Assembly: GCA_019634415.1 (NCBI GenBank) | Contig: JAHQVJ010000110.1 | Location: 1 to 39,421 of the forward strand | From: Myxococcales bacterium | GTDB lineage: Bacteria > Myxococcota_A > UBA796 > GCA-2862545 | DNA: 39,421 nt | Reading direction: 5' to 3' | Part shown: piece by piece, positions 9,681 through 21,600 of the stretch | Layout: every line of letters begins with the position of its first letter | Numbering within the stretch: the first letter of the stretch is position 1 | Made by a program: the position numbers and the translations under genes | The notes under the pieces: generated by a model | Database searches by the model: none | Seen by the model: only the letters and a program-made list of their open reading frames with translations | Told to the model about the DNA's origin: nothing

Positions 9681-12600
9681 ATGGCGGATCAATCCTCCGA
9701 GCTCTCGACGCTCGACATCTCCTTGTTCGTGGACCTGCTCCGACAGCTCGTCGGCGAGGCACTGGATCTAGAGCCCACCGCAGTTCCCCTGCATCGACGC
9801 TTTCGCGAGCTCGGCGTCGACTCCATGCGGGCCACCGCACTGGCGGAGTCCCTGGCGGAGCGGCTGGAGCGACCGGTGCCCGCCACGGCCGTGTGGCAGC
9901 ACCCCACCATCGCCCTGCTCGCGCGCCACCTGGGCAGCACTGCCACCGAGCCGACCACGCCTGCCTTCGGAGGAGGTACCGACGACGTGCCGTCGGGCGA
10001 CGAGCCCATCGCCATCGTCGGGATCGGCTGCCGCCTGCCGGGCGGGCTCGACGGACCAGAGGCGCTGTGGCACGCGCTGCAGTCCGGCCACGACGCCATC
10101 GGCGAGGTGCCTCCCGAGCGCTGGCACATCGACGACTGGCTCGACGACGACCCGGCCGCCTCAGGTCGCATGAGCACGCGCTGGGGCGGCTTCGTGCCCG
10201 ACGTGGATGCCTTCGATGCGCGCTTCTTCGGCATCAGCCCTCGCGAAGCGGCACAGATGGATCCGCAGCAGCGGCTCGCTCTGCAGACGGCCTGGCGCGC
10301 TCTGCAAGACGCCTCCATCGTGCCCGGCACGCTGCACGGTACGCGCACGGGGGTGTTCTTCGGCGCGATGTGGCAGGGCTACGCGCGCGTGGCAGGCAAC
10401 TCAGCCGAGGCCATCGCCGAGCACTCCGCCACCGGCTGGGACATCAGCATCATCCCCGCCCGCTTGAGCTACCGGCTGGGCCTGGTGGGGCCGGCCATGA
10501 CGGTGAACACGGCCTGCAGCTCGTCGCTCGTGGCGGTGCACCTGGCGCTGAACAGCCTGCGCCGTGGGGAGTCCACCCTGGCCCTGGCCGGCGGCGTCAA
10601 CCTCATGGTGGCGCCCCACTCCACCGTCATGATGACCAAGTTCGGGGCCATGAACCCCAAGGGTCAGTGCCGCGCCTTCGACGCCGACGCGAACGGCTAC
10701 GTGCGCGGTGAGGGCTGCGGCGTGGTGGTGCTCCGCCGCTTGCGCGACGCCATCGCCGCTGGAGATCGGATCTACGGCGTGATCCGCGGCAGCGCGGTCA
10801 ACAACGACGGCTTCAGCAACGGCCTGACGGCCCCCAATCCCGACGCCCAGGCCGACGTCTACCGGCGCGCCTGGGCCGCCGCGGGCGTTCCCCCACGCGA
10901 CGTGGCCTACGTGGAGACCCACGGCCCCGGCACGGTCCTCGGCGATCCCATCGAGGCGACCTCGCTGGCCGAGGTGTTCGCCCCGGACCGAGAGCATCCG
11001 CTACAGATCGGCTCCATCAAGACCAACCTGGGTCACCTCGAGGCCGCCGCCGGGATCGCGGGCCTGATCAAGGCGAGCCTGGCGCTGCACCGCGGGTCGC
11101 TGCCCCGCAACCTGCACTTCGACACCCCCAACCCCCGCATCGACTGGGTGCGCAACAAGCTGGCGGTGGTGGACGGAACGACGGAGTGGCCCAACTCCGA
11201 GGTGCGCTACGCCGGCGTGAGCAGCTTCGGCTTCGGGGGCACCAACGCCCACGTGGCGCTGCAGGAGCCCCCGGGCCGGGCGCGCTGCGGCCTGGGCCTG
11301 GCGGGCTCGGATCCGGCGGAGCTGGCGCAGCTGGCCCACACCCTCATGGCCTGGATCCGCGGAGTGTCGGAGCCCCTGGCCTGGCGCACCCTGGCCGGCA
11401 CCTACGGACGGGGCACCACCCGCGCGGCCGTCTGGGCCAGCACGGGGGCCGAGCTGTTGTCTGCCCTGCGAACGGCCGCCGCCGATCCGACGGATGCCGG
11501 CGCCGAGAACGCCCGGGTGAGCTGGTGGCTTCCAGCCCCCGACGATCGGTCGCTGCAGCCCGTGGCGGAGCTGCTCACCACCAACCCTCGCTTCCGCGCC
11601 ACGCTGCTGCGCTGCGACGCTGCACTGGCGCCTGTCATCGGCACCTCCGTGAGGACGGTGCTGGCCTCGGGGAGTGCCGAGGGCCTACAGCTTCGGGCGG
11701 CGTGGTTCGCCGCACAGGTGGCCCTGGCCGAGCTGTGGTGGTCCTGGGACGTCTCGCCCACCCAGATCACGGGAGTCGGCTCGGGCGCCGTCGCTGCCGC
11801 CGTGCTGCGAGGCGAGCTCACGGTGGAGCAAGGGGCACGAGCACTCACGGCGGCGCCTCGCGAGGAGGGTGCGCCGAGCCCCCATGCGCTGGCGCTGGCG
11901 CCGTGCGGCCGCGTCGACGTGGAGGAGCAGGCGAAGGCCCTGTGGCTGCGCGGCTGCGAGCTCCGCTGGGAGTCGGTGGATCCGGACGCCGTGCTCGCCG
12001 AGCCGAAGCTGGCGGCGCCGTTGCCCGTGGTCCCGCTGTTGCTGTCGGCCAAGACGGAGCCCGCCCTTCGCGAGCAAGCCCGACAGCTGGCCAGCCACCT
12101 CACGAGCGCCACCCCCAGCCCCCGCACGGCGGACCTCGCCAGCAGCCTCGCCCGCGACCGCACCCACCACGAGGTGCGCCTGACCTGGCCGGTGCCGACG
12201 AACACCCCCGCCGCCGAGGTGGCCGCGGGCCTCGCGAAGCTCGCGGAGCACGGCGAGCCGCCTCCGCGGGGGCAGGTGCGCACCATCGGCGCGAGCCGCG
12301 GCCAGGTCGCCGTGCTGTTCACGGGCCAGGGCAGCCAACGCGCCCAGATGGGCTCGGGCCTCGCTCGCACCTTCGAGGTGTTCGCCGAGCACCTGCGCGC
12401 GACAGCCGCGGCCTTCGACGACGCGCTGCCCCACCCTCTGTGGACGGTGCTGACCGCCGAGGCAGGCAGCGCGCCCGCGAAGCTGCTGCATCGCACGGAC
12501 CTCACCCAGCCTGCCCTGTTCGCCGTGGAAGTGGCGCTGTTCCGCCTGTGGGAGCACCACGGGCTGCGCGCGGATCTGCTTTGCGGGCACTCCATCGGCG

Positions 12601-15600
12601 AGATCGTCGCGGCCCACGTGGGCGGCGTGCTGTCGCTGGCCGACGCCGCGCGGCTGGTGGTGGCCCGCGGACAGGGCATGGCCGCGTTGCCCGAGGGCGG
12701 CGCGATGGTGGCCATCGGCGCGCCGGAGTCCGAGGTGGTGCCCCTGCTGGCGGAGCACGGCACGGCGCTGTCGCTCGCGGCCGTCAACGGACCCAGCTCC
12801 GTGGTGATCTCGGGAGACGAAGCCGCGGCCGACGCCGTGGCGGAGCACTTCTCCACCCGGGGTGCGCGCGTGCGTCGCCTGCGGGTGAGCCACGCGTTCC
12901 ACTCCGAGCGCATGACGCCCATGCTCGCAGACTTCCGCGCGGTGGTGGCGGATCTGACCTTCCAGGCCCCCCGCATCCCCATCGTGGGCAACGTGCACGG
13001 GCGGCTGGCCACGTCCGAGCAGCTGGCGGATCCGGAGTACTGGGTCCAGCACGTGCGCCAGACGGTGCGCTTCGCCGACGGCATGGGTGCGCTGGCGGCG
13101 GCAGGGGCCACCACCTTCGTGGAGTGCGGCCCCCACGGCGTGCTCGCGGCGATGGGCGCGGGCTGTGTGGACGAGTCCGCCCTCTTCGCCCCCAGCCTCC
13201 ACCGGGAGCGCGACGAGGTCCTCACCTACGTGTCCGCGCTGTGCGACGTGCACGCCGCGGGCCACGCCCTGGATCTCGAGGCGCTGTTCCACCCCACCCA
13301 GGCCAGCCGCGTGTGGCTGCCGCCCTATGCCTTCGCCCGCACCCGCCACTGGCTGCAGGGGCCCCGCGGCACGGGCACCAGCACCTGGCGCTCGGGCCCC
13401 GATCCCGCGGCCTCCTGGAGCTACCACCTGCAGTGGCAGCCCATCGAGGCAGCGACGGCCGGTTCGCCGACGCGCACCGAGGTGATCCACCCCCAGGACG
13501 CCCACGCCACCGAGATCGCCCGTACGGTGGCCGCAGCGCTGACGGCGGCGGGCCACACCGCCACGCTGCGCGCCGTGGACGTGTTCGACCAAGACGCCAT
13601 CGACCGCGTGGCCGAGGCGCTGGACGCCGACCGGGTGCTGACCTTGCTCTCGCTGGACGCGGAGCCCGTGCTCGACGGCGCGAGCGTCACGCGAGGAGCG
13701 GCCGCCACGCTGCGTCTGCTGCAGGCGCTGCCGCCCACCGTTCCGGTGTGGATCGGCACCCACCGCGGCGCGGTGGCCACCGCCGACGACACCGTGGATC
13801 CGGGAGCCGCGATGGCGTGGGGCCTGGCCCGCTCTCTGCGCCACGAGCGACCCGAGCAGACCGTGGGCCTGGTGGACCTGCCCCGAGCCGTGGACGAGCC
13901 GCTGGCGGCCCGCCTGGTGGCGGCCCTGGACAGCGGAGAGGACGAGTGCGCCCTGCGCGCCGATGGCACCTACGCGCCGCGCCTGGTGCGCACCGCCCCC
14001 CAGACCGTGTCTTCACCGTCCCTCGACGGAACGGTGCTGATCACCGGGGGCACGGGCGCACTGGGCTCCGCGCTCGCGCGGCAGCTGGTCACGGAGGGCG
14101 TGCGGCACTTGGTGCTGCTGTCGCGCCGCGGCGGTGAGGCCGAGGGCGCCGAGGCACTGCGACGTACGCTGCTCGAGGCAGGTGCCGACAGCGTGTCCGT
14201 GGCGGCCTGCGACGTGGTGGATCGCGGGTCCCTCGCCGCCCTGATCGGCGGAATCGACCCAGAGCGGCCGCTGGTGGCGGTGTTCCATGCAGCCGGGATC
14301 GTGCAAGACGCCCCGCTGCAGTCGCTGACTCCGATGTCGCTGGAGCGGGTGGCGCGGGCCAAGGTGCGAGGTGCGGTGCACCTGGCAGCCCTGACGGCTC
14401 ACCTCGATCTGGCGGCGTTCGTGCTGTTCTCCTCGACCTCGGGCGTCTTCGGCCAGGCGGGTCAGGGCAACTACGCAGCGGCGAACGCAGCCCTCGATGC
14501 CCTGGCGAGCCAGTGGCGGGCCGAGGGCCGGCGGGCCACCGCCATCGCCTGGGGCCCCCTGACGGTGGGGATGGCCAAGGGCATGGGCGAGCGCTTCACC
14601 CGCCTGGGCCTCAGGCCGCTCACGCCCGAGCGCGCGCTGCCCGCGTGGCGCGCCTCGGCGGCGAGCAGGCGCGCTACCCAGGTGGTGGCCGACATCGACT
14701 GGTCCCGCTTCCTGCAGACCACGGGCCCGCGCCGCACCTTCGACGCGGTGACCGATGTGCAGCAGGCCCCCGCCACCCCGCAGGCGCCGTGGAGAGCAGC
14801 CCTCGAGGGCCTCGCCGAGGCTCCCCTGCAGGACGCCCTCACCCAGCGCGTCGCCTCCTCCCTCGCCGAGGTTCTCGGCTACGACGAGGCGAGCGCGGTG
14901 CAGCTCGATCGCGGCTTCGCGGACCAGGGCATGGACTCCCTGATGGCCGTGGAGCTGCGCCGCAGGCTGCAGCACGGGCTCGATCTACCGCTGTCCGCCA
15001 CCGTCGTCTTCGATCACCCCACGCCGGCACGGCTGGGCCTCCACCTCGCACAGCGGCTCTCCGACAGCGCCCCACGCTCGGCGGACACCCACCGCACGCG
15101 ACGCGCCGACGAGCCCGTCGCCATCGTGGGGATCGGGCTGCGCGCCCCCGGCGGCGCCGACGATCTCGAGGGCCTGTGGGCCGTGCTGTCGGAGGGTCGC
15201 GACACCGTGCGCGGCGTGCCTGGCGAGCGCTGGGACGCAGCCGCCGTCTACGACCCCGACCCCGACGTCGTAGGCCGCACCTACGTGCGCCACGCGTCGT
15301 TCCTCGACGACGTCGACCAGTTCGACGCGGGCTTCTTCGGGATCCCGCCCCTCGAGGCGCAGCACATGGATCCGCAACAGCGGCTGCTGCTGGAGACCTC
15401 CTGGGAGGCCCTGGAGCACGCCGGGATCGTGCCCGGCTCCCTGACCGACACCGAGACGGGCGTGTTCGTGGGCATCGTGCCGAGCAACTACGGCGCCGAC
15501 GCCGCCCGGGGTGGTCCCTTCGCGCTGCAGGGAGCCGACAGCGCCTTCGCCGCGGGGCGGCTGGCCTACCACCTGGGCCTGCAGGGCCCCGCGATGAGCG

Positions 15601-18600
15601 TGAACACGGACTGCAGCTCGTCGCTGGTGGCGCTGCACCTGGCCTGCCAGGCGCTTCGCAACGGCGAGTGCGGGCTGGCCATGGCGTCGGGGGTGTCGGT
15701 GTGGCCCGACCCCGACACCTTCGTGCTCCTGTCGCGCACCCGCGCGCTCGCGCCGGACGGTCGGTCGAAGACCTTCTCCGACGAGGCCGACGGCTTCGGT
15801 CGCGGCGAGGGCTGCGTGGTGCTGACCCTGCAGCTCCTCGGGGACGCCGAGGCGCAGGGGCGGCCCATCCTGGGGCTCGTCCGCGGCACCGCCATCAACC
15901 ACGACGGGGCGAGCTCGGGGATCACGGCCCCGAACGGCTCCAGCCAGCAGAAGGTGCTGCGCGCCGCCCTCGCCGCGGCAGGGCTGCAGGGCTCCGACGT
16001 GGACTACGTGGAGTGCCACGGCACCGGCACCGCCCTGGGCGATCCCATCGAGGTGGGCGCCGTCGCAGCGGTGTACGGCCCGGATCGAGCCGAGCCCGTG
16101 CGCCTGGGCGCGGTGAAGACCCACCTCGGGCACCTGGAGGCGGCGGCTGGCCTGGCAGGTGTGGCCACGGTGCTCGCCAGCCTGGCCCACGAGCAGCTGC
16201 CCGCCAGCCAGCACACGCGTCCCCGCAATCGTCACATCGACTGGGCGGCGCTGCCCGTCGCCGTCGTGGACGAAGTCACCCAGTGGCCCCGCAGCGAGCG
16301 GCCGCGCCTCGCGGGGGTCAGCTCCTTCGGGCTGTCGGGCACCAACGCCCACGCCATCCTCGAGGAGCCCCCCGTCACCGAGACGGCCAAGGGCACGCCT
16401 CCGCGCACGGCCCTGCCGCTGGTGCTCTCCGGGCGCAACGCAGCCGCCCTGCGCGCGCAGGCGGCACGGCTGAGCGACTTCCTGAGCCAGCGCACCCCAC
16501 CCCTGCGCGACGTGACGGCAGCCCTGGCCCGCGACCGCACCCACCACCCCACGCGGCTCGGCTGGGCGATCCCCGCCGACACCACCCCGCGCGAGGTGTC
16601 CCAGGCCCTGCACGCCTACGCCGACGGGGGCCCCGCGCCCGCGGACGCCTCGGTGGGTGTGGTGGAGCGCCTCCGTGGGAAGACCGCGGTGCTGTTCACG
16701 GGCGGAGGCAGCCAGCGACCGGGCATGGGCCTGGGTCTGTACACCGCGTTCGAAGCCTACGCCGCCTCCTTCGACGAGACGCTCGAGATCATGCAGGGCC
16801 AGCTGCCCTTCGATCTGCGCCAGCTCATCGAGGCCCCCGTGGGATCACCGGAGTCGACCCGCCTGGACGCCCTGGACGCCTCGCTGCCCGCGCTCTTCGC
16901 CGTCGAGGTGGCGCTGTTCCGGCTGTGGGAGCACCACGGCTTGCAGCCCGACGTCGTGATGGGCCACTCCAACGGCGAGATCGTCGCCGCACACGTGGCC
17001 GGCCTGCTCGATCTGGCCGACGCCACGCGCCTGGTGGTGGAGCGCAGCCGCCGCATGGCCGCCCTGCCCGCCACGGGCTCCATGGTGGCCCTGGAGGCCT
17101 CGGAGTCCGAGGTGCTCCCCCTCGTCGACGCCCACCCCGACGTGGCCATCGCCGCCATCAACGGACCCAGCTCCGTGGTGATCTCGGGCGAGAGCGCGGC
17201 CACCGAGGCCATCACCGCCACGGTGAAGCAGTGGGGGCGCCGCACCAGCCGCCTGGAGGTGAGCCACGCCTCGCACTCGCCGCTGATGCAGCCCATGCTC
17301 GAGGACTTCGAGACAGTGGTGCGCAGCCTCACGTTCCGCGAGCCACACCTGGCCATCGTGGGCAACGTGCACGGCCGCCTCGCCACCCGCGAGGAGCTGT
17401 CGGATCCCGGCTACTGGGTGCGTCACGTGCGCCACGGCGTGCGCTTCCTCGACGGCATGCGCGCGCTGGCCGCCGCGGGCGCCACCACCTTCGTGGAGTG
17501 CGGGCCGCGCGGCATCCTGAGCGCCGCGGGGGCGGGCTGCATCGACGAGGACGCCACCTTCATCGCGAGCCTGAACCGCGACCGCGACGAGGAGCTGGCC
17601 TTCACCGACGCGCTGTGTCGGGCCCACGTGGCGGGCCGACCCGTCGACCTGGGGGCGTGGTTCGAGCGCCTCGAGCCGCGCCGGATCTCGGTCCCCACCA
17701 CGGTCTTCCAGCGCAGCTCCCACTGGCTCGACGACGACGCACAGAAGCCGCCACCTGCAGACGCCGCCTTCTGGGAGGCCCTGCAGTCGGGTCGACTCGA
17801 CGCGCTGGGCCTCGACGACGCCCAACGAACGCAGCTCGCCACCTTGGCACCCGCACTGACGGCCTGGCACCACCGCTCCGACGCCCGCCGGCGCGTGGCG
17901 GATTGGCGCTACGAGGTGCGCTGGAACGCCCTGGGAGACCGCCCCGTGCGTCGGCTCCGCGGAACCTGGTGGCTGCTGACGACGGGCGACGGATCGCTCG
18001 ATCCGGTGGCAGAGCGCCTTCGCGCGGCCCTGAGCCACGCCGGCGCCGAGGTGGCGCTCCACGCGGTGACAGGCGACTCCTTGGACCTCGCGACGCTGCC
18101 GAGCCCCGCCGGGGTGGTGTCGCTGCTGTCGCTGTGCACCACCCCGCACCCCGAGCACCCCTCGATCCCGCGGGGCCTGGCCACCACGCTGAAGCTGCTG
18201 AAGGCCAGCCACACAGCGGATGCGCCGGTGTGGATGCTCACCCGAGGTGCGGTGAGCGTGACCGACGCCGATCCCGTGCGCGACCCCGCCGCCGCCATGA
18301 TCTGGGGGCTGGCGCGCGCCTTCGGCCTGGAGGCACCCAGCCGCTACGGCGGCGTGATCGATCTGCCCGACCACGTCGACGAGGCCGCCGCGGAGCGGGT
18401 GGCGCGGGCGGTCGCAGGCTTGGACCACGAGGATCAGCTCGCGGTGCGCGCACAGGGCATCCACGCCAGGCGGCTCGCAGCCGCGTCCATCGAGGCCTCG
18501 GAGCCGGTGCAGGTGCAGGGCACGGTACTGGTCACCGGAGGCACGGGTCCCGTCGCGAGCGCAGTGTGCCACTGGCTGGTCGACCGCGGCGCCGAACACA

Positions 18601-21600
18601 TCGTGCTCGCGGGGCGCCAGGGCACCGCCGACGCCACCGGAGCCGAGCTGACGGCAGCGCTGCAGACCCGAGGAGCTCGGCTGGTGCTCGCTCCCTGCGA
18701 CGTCAGCGACGAGGGCGCCATCGCGACCCTGGTGGCCGAGCTGCGCGACGCAGACACCCCGGTGACGGCGGTGCTCCATCTGGCGGGGAACGCCCCGCTG
18801 CAGCCACTGGACCAGCTCACCGTGGCGGATCTCGCGCGCAGCACGGCGAGCAAGGTGGGCGGCGCCAAGGCGCTACACGCCGCCTTCTCCGACCCCGCCC
18901 ACGCACCTCGTACCTTCCTGCTCTTCTCCTCCGCCGCGGCGACCTGGGGTGGCGCCGAGCTCGGCGCCTACAGCGCCTCCAACGCCTACCTCGACGCCCT
19001 GGCACAGCACCGCCACGCGGCGGGCCTGCCGGCCCTGGCCGTCGCGTGGGGCCCCTTCGAGGAGGGTCTGGGTCACGGGGTGAGCAGCGAGCGGTCCAGC
19101 GCGCTCGGGCTGCACCCCATGCCCGCGCACCAGGCGCTGTCGGCCCTCGACCAGGCAGCGCTGCAGCGATCCGATCTGCTGGTCGCCCAGGTCGACTGGG
19201 CTCGCTTCGCGCCCCTGTTCGCCTCCAGCCGCCGCCGGCCCTTCCTCGACACGATCCCCGCCGCGCGCGAGTCGGTCACCGACGCCTCCGAGATCTCCGG
19301 CCCGGAGCTCGCTCCGTGGGTGGAGTCCCTGCGCCACGTGGCCGTGGAGCAGCGTCGACGCGCACTGCAAGACCACATCTGCCAGCAGTCGGCCCACCTC
19401 GTCGGGCTCGACGCCTTCGACGCCACCACGGGCTTCCTCGACCAGGGCATCGACTCGCTGATGGCCATCGAGCTGCGGCGTCGGCTGCAGGAGGCCGTGG
19501 GCACCAAGCTGCCCGCCACCCTCGTCTACGACTTCCCCACCCCCGCGAGGCTCGCCGCCCGCCTCGCCGACCTGCTGGCCGTCTCCTTCGGCGAGGCCAC
19601 CTTGGTGCTCACGCCCCTCGCCCCCGCGCGGCAGGCAGGCCCCGGAATCGCCGAGGCAGGCTCGGAGCCCATCGCCGTGGTCGGAGTGGGCCTGCGCATG
19701 CCTGGTGGCGTGACCTCGCTGGACGCCCTGTGGACGCTGCTCGACGACGGCCGCGACACGCTCTGCACCGTGCCCGAGGATCGCTGGAGCAACGACGAGT
19801 TCTACGACGCAGACCCCGACGCCGTGGGCCGCACCTACATCCGCAAGGCCTCCTTCCTCGAGGAGGCGAGCGCCTTCGACGCCGCGTTCTTCGGGATCGG
19901 CCCCCTCGAGGCCCAGCTCATGGACCCTCAGCAGCGCCTGCTGCTGGAGGGTGCCTGGGAGGCGCTGGAGTCCGCAGGCATCGCCGCGGACCGCCTTCGC
20001 AACACCGAGACCGGCGTGTACACCGGGATCGTGCTCGGCCACTTCGGCGAGTCCGCCGCTGCCGGAGGCCCCCTGGTACTGCAGGGCGCCGACAGCGCCT
20101 TCGCCGCGGGCCGCATCGCCTACCACCTCGGGCTGCAAGGCCCCACCATGAGCGTGAACACCGACTGCAGCTCGTCGCTGGTGGCGCTGCACCTGGCCTG
20201 CCAGGCCCTGCGGCTGCGGGAGTGCGATCTGGCCCTGGCGGCGGGCGTGTCGGTGCTGGCGAGCCCCGAGGCCACCATCCTGCTCTCCCGCACCCGCGCT
20301 CTGGCGCCCGACGGTCGCTCCAAGACCTTCAGTGCGGACGCCGACGGCTTCGGACGTGGCGAGGGCTGCATCGTGCTCGCCGTGCAGCGGCTGTCGGACG
20401 CGCTCGAGCAGGATCGGCCGATCCTGGGCGTGGTGCGCGGCTCGGCCATCAACCACGACGGCGCCAGCGCCTCGATCACCGCCCCCAACGGCACGAGCCA
20501 GAAGAAGGTGCTCCGCGCGGCCCTCGCAGCGGCGGGGCTGTCCCCCACCGACGTCGACTACGTGGAGTGCCACGGCACCGGCACCGAGCTCGGGGACCCC
20601 ATCGAGGTGCAGGCCGTGGCGTCGGTGTACGGCCGGGACCGGCGTCCCGAGGAGCCGGTGGCCGTGGGATCCATCAAGCCCAACGTGGGCCACCTGGAGG
20701 CGGCCGCGGGCCTGGCCGGCGTGGTGAAGGTGCTGGCCGCCTTCCGCCACGAGACCGTGCCCGCTACGCCCTTCACCCACCCGCGCAACCCCCACATCGC
20801 GTGGGACGATCTACCCGTGCGCGTGGTGGACGCCCCCCGCCCCTGGCCCCGCCAGCCCGATCGTCCCCGCCGCGCTGGCGTGAGCGCCTTCGGTCTGTCG
20901 GGCACCAACGCGCACCTGATCCTGGAGACGCCCCCGGAGCGACCGCCCGGTGCCCCCGCAGCCGTCAGCGCCCCCGCCTTCCCCTTGCTGATCTCGGCGA
21001 GGGAGCCCGCCGCGGTGCGCGCCCAGGCAGGCCGGCTGGCTGCCCTGCTGCGCGAGGAGCGCACGGAGCCGAGCCCCGCCCGCATCGCCCGGGCGCTGGC
21101 CACCGAGCGCTCCCACCACACCCATCGGCTGGCGTGGCCGATCCCGGCCGAGATCGATCCCCAGGAGCTGGCGGATCGCCTGTCACGGTTCGCCCAGGAG
21201 GGCGTGCTGCCCCCCATGGCGCTCCTGACGGAGACCGCCAGCCCGCCGCCTCCCCTGGCGGTCCTGTTCACCGGCCAGGGAAGCCAGCGGCGGGGAATGG
21301 GCACGGGCCTGCTCGGACACGACGTGTACCGCCGCGCCCTGACCCATACAGCCACCGCCTTCGAGGGGCTCACGGAGGTGCCGGTGCGCTCCGTGATCGA
21401 GGCGGCCGAGGGCACCCCTCGGTCCGCCCTGCTGCACCGCACCGACCTCACCCAGCCCGCGCTGTTCGCCGTCGAGGTGGCCCTGTACCGGCTGTGGGAG
21501 GCCCACGGGCTGCGGCCCGACTTCCTGATGGGCCACTCCATCGGCGAGCTGGTGGCCGTGCACGTGAGCGGCGCGCTGCCGCTGCGCGACGCCGCGAGGC

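Noticed and set aside
13200..14040. Possible dehydratase between AT1 and KR1
   Set aside because: The segment looks like a KR structural subdomain (VWIGTHRGAV, WGLARSLRHE); I found no HxxxGxxxxP motif.
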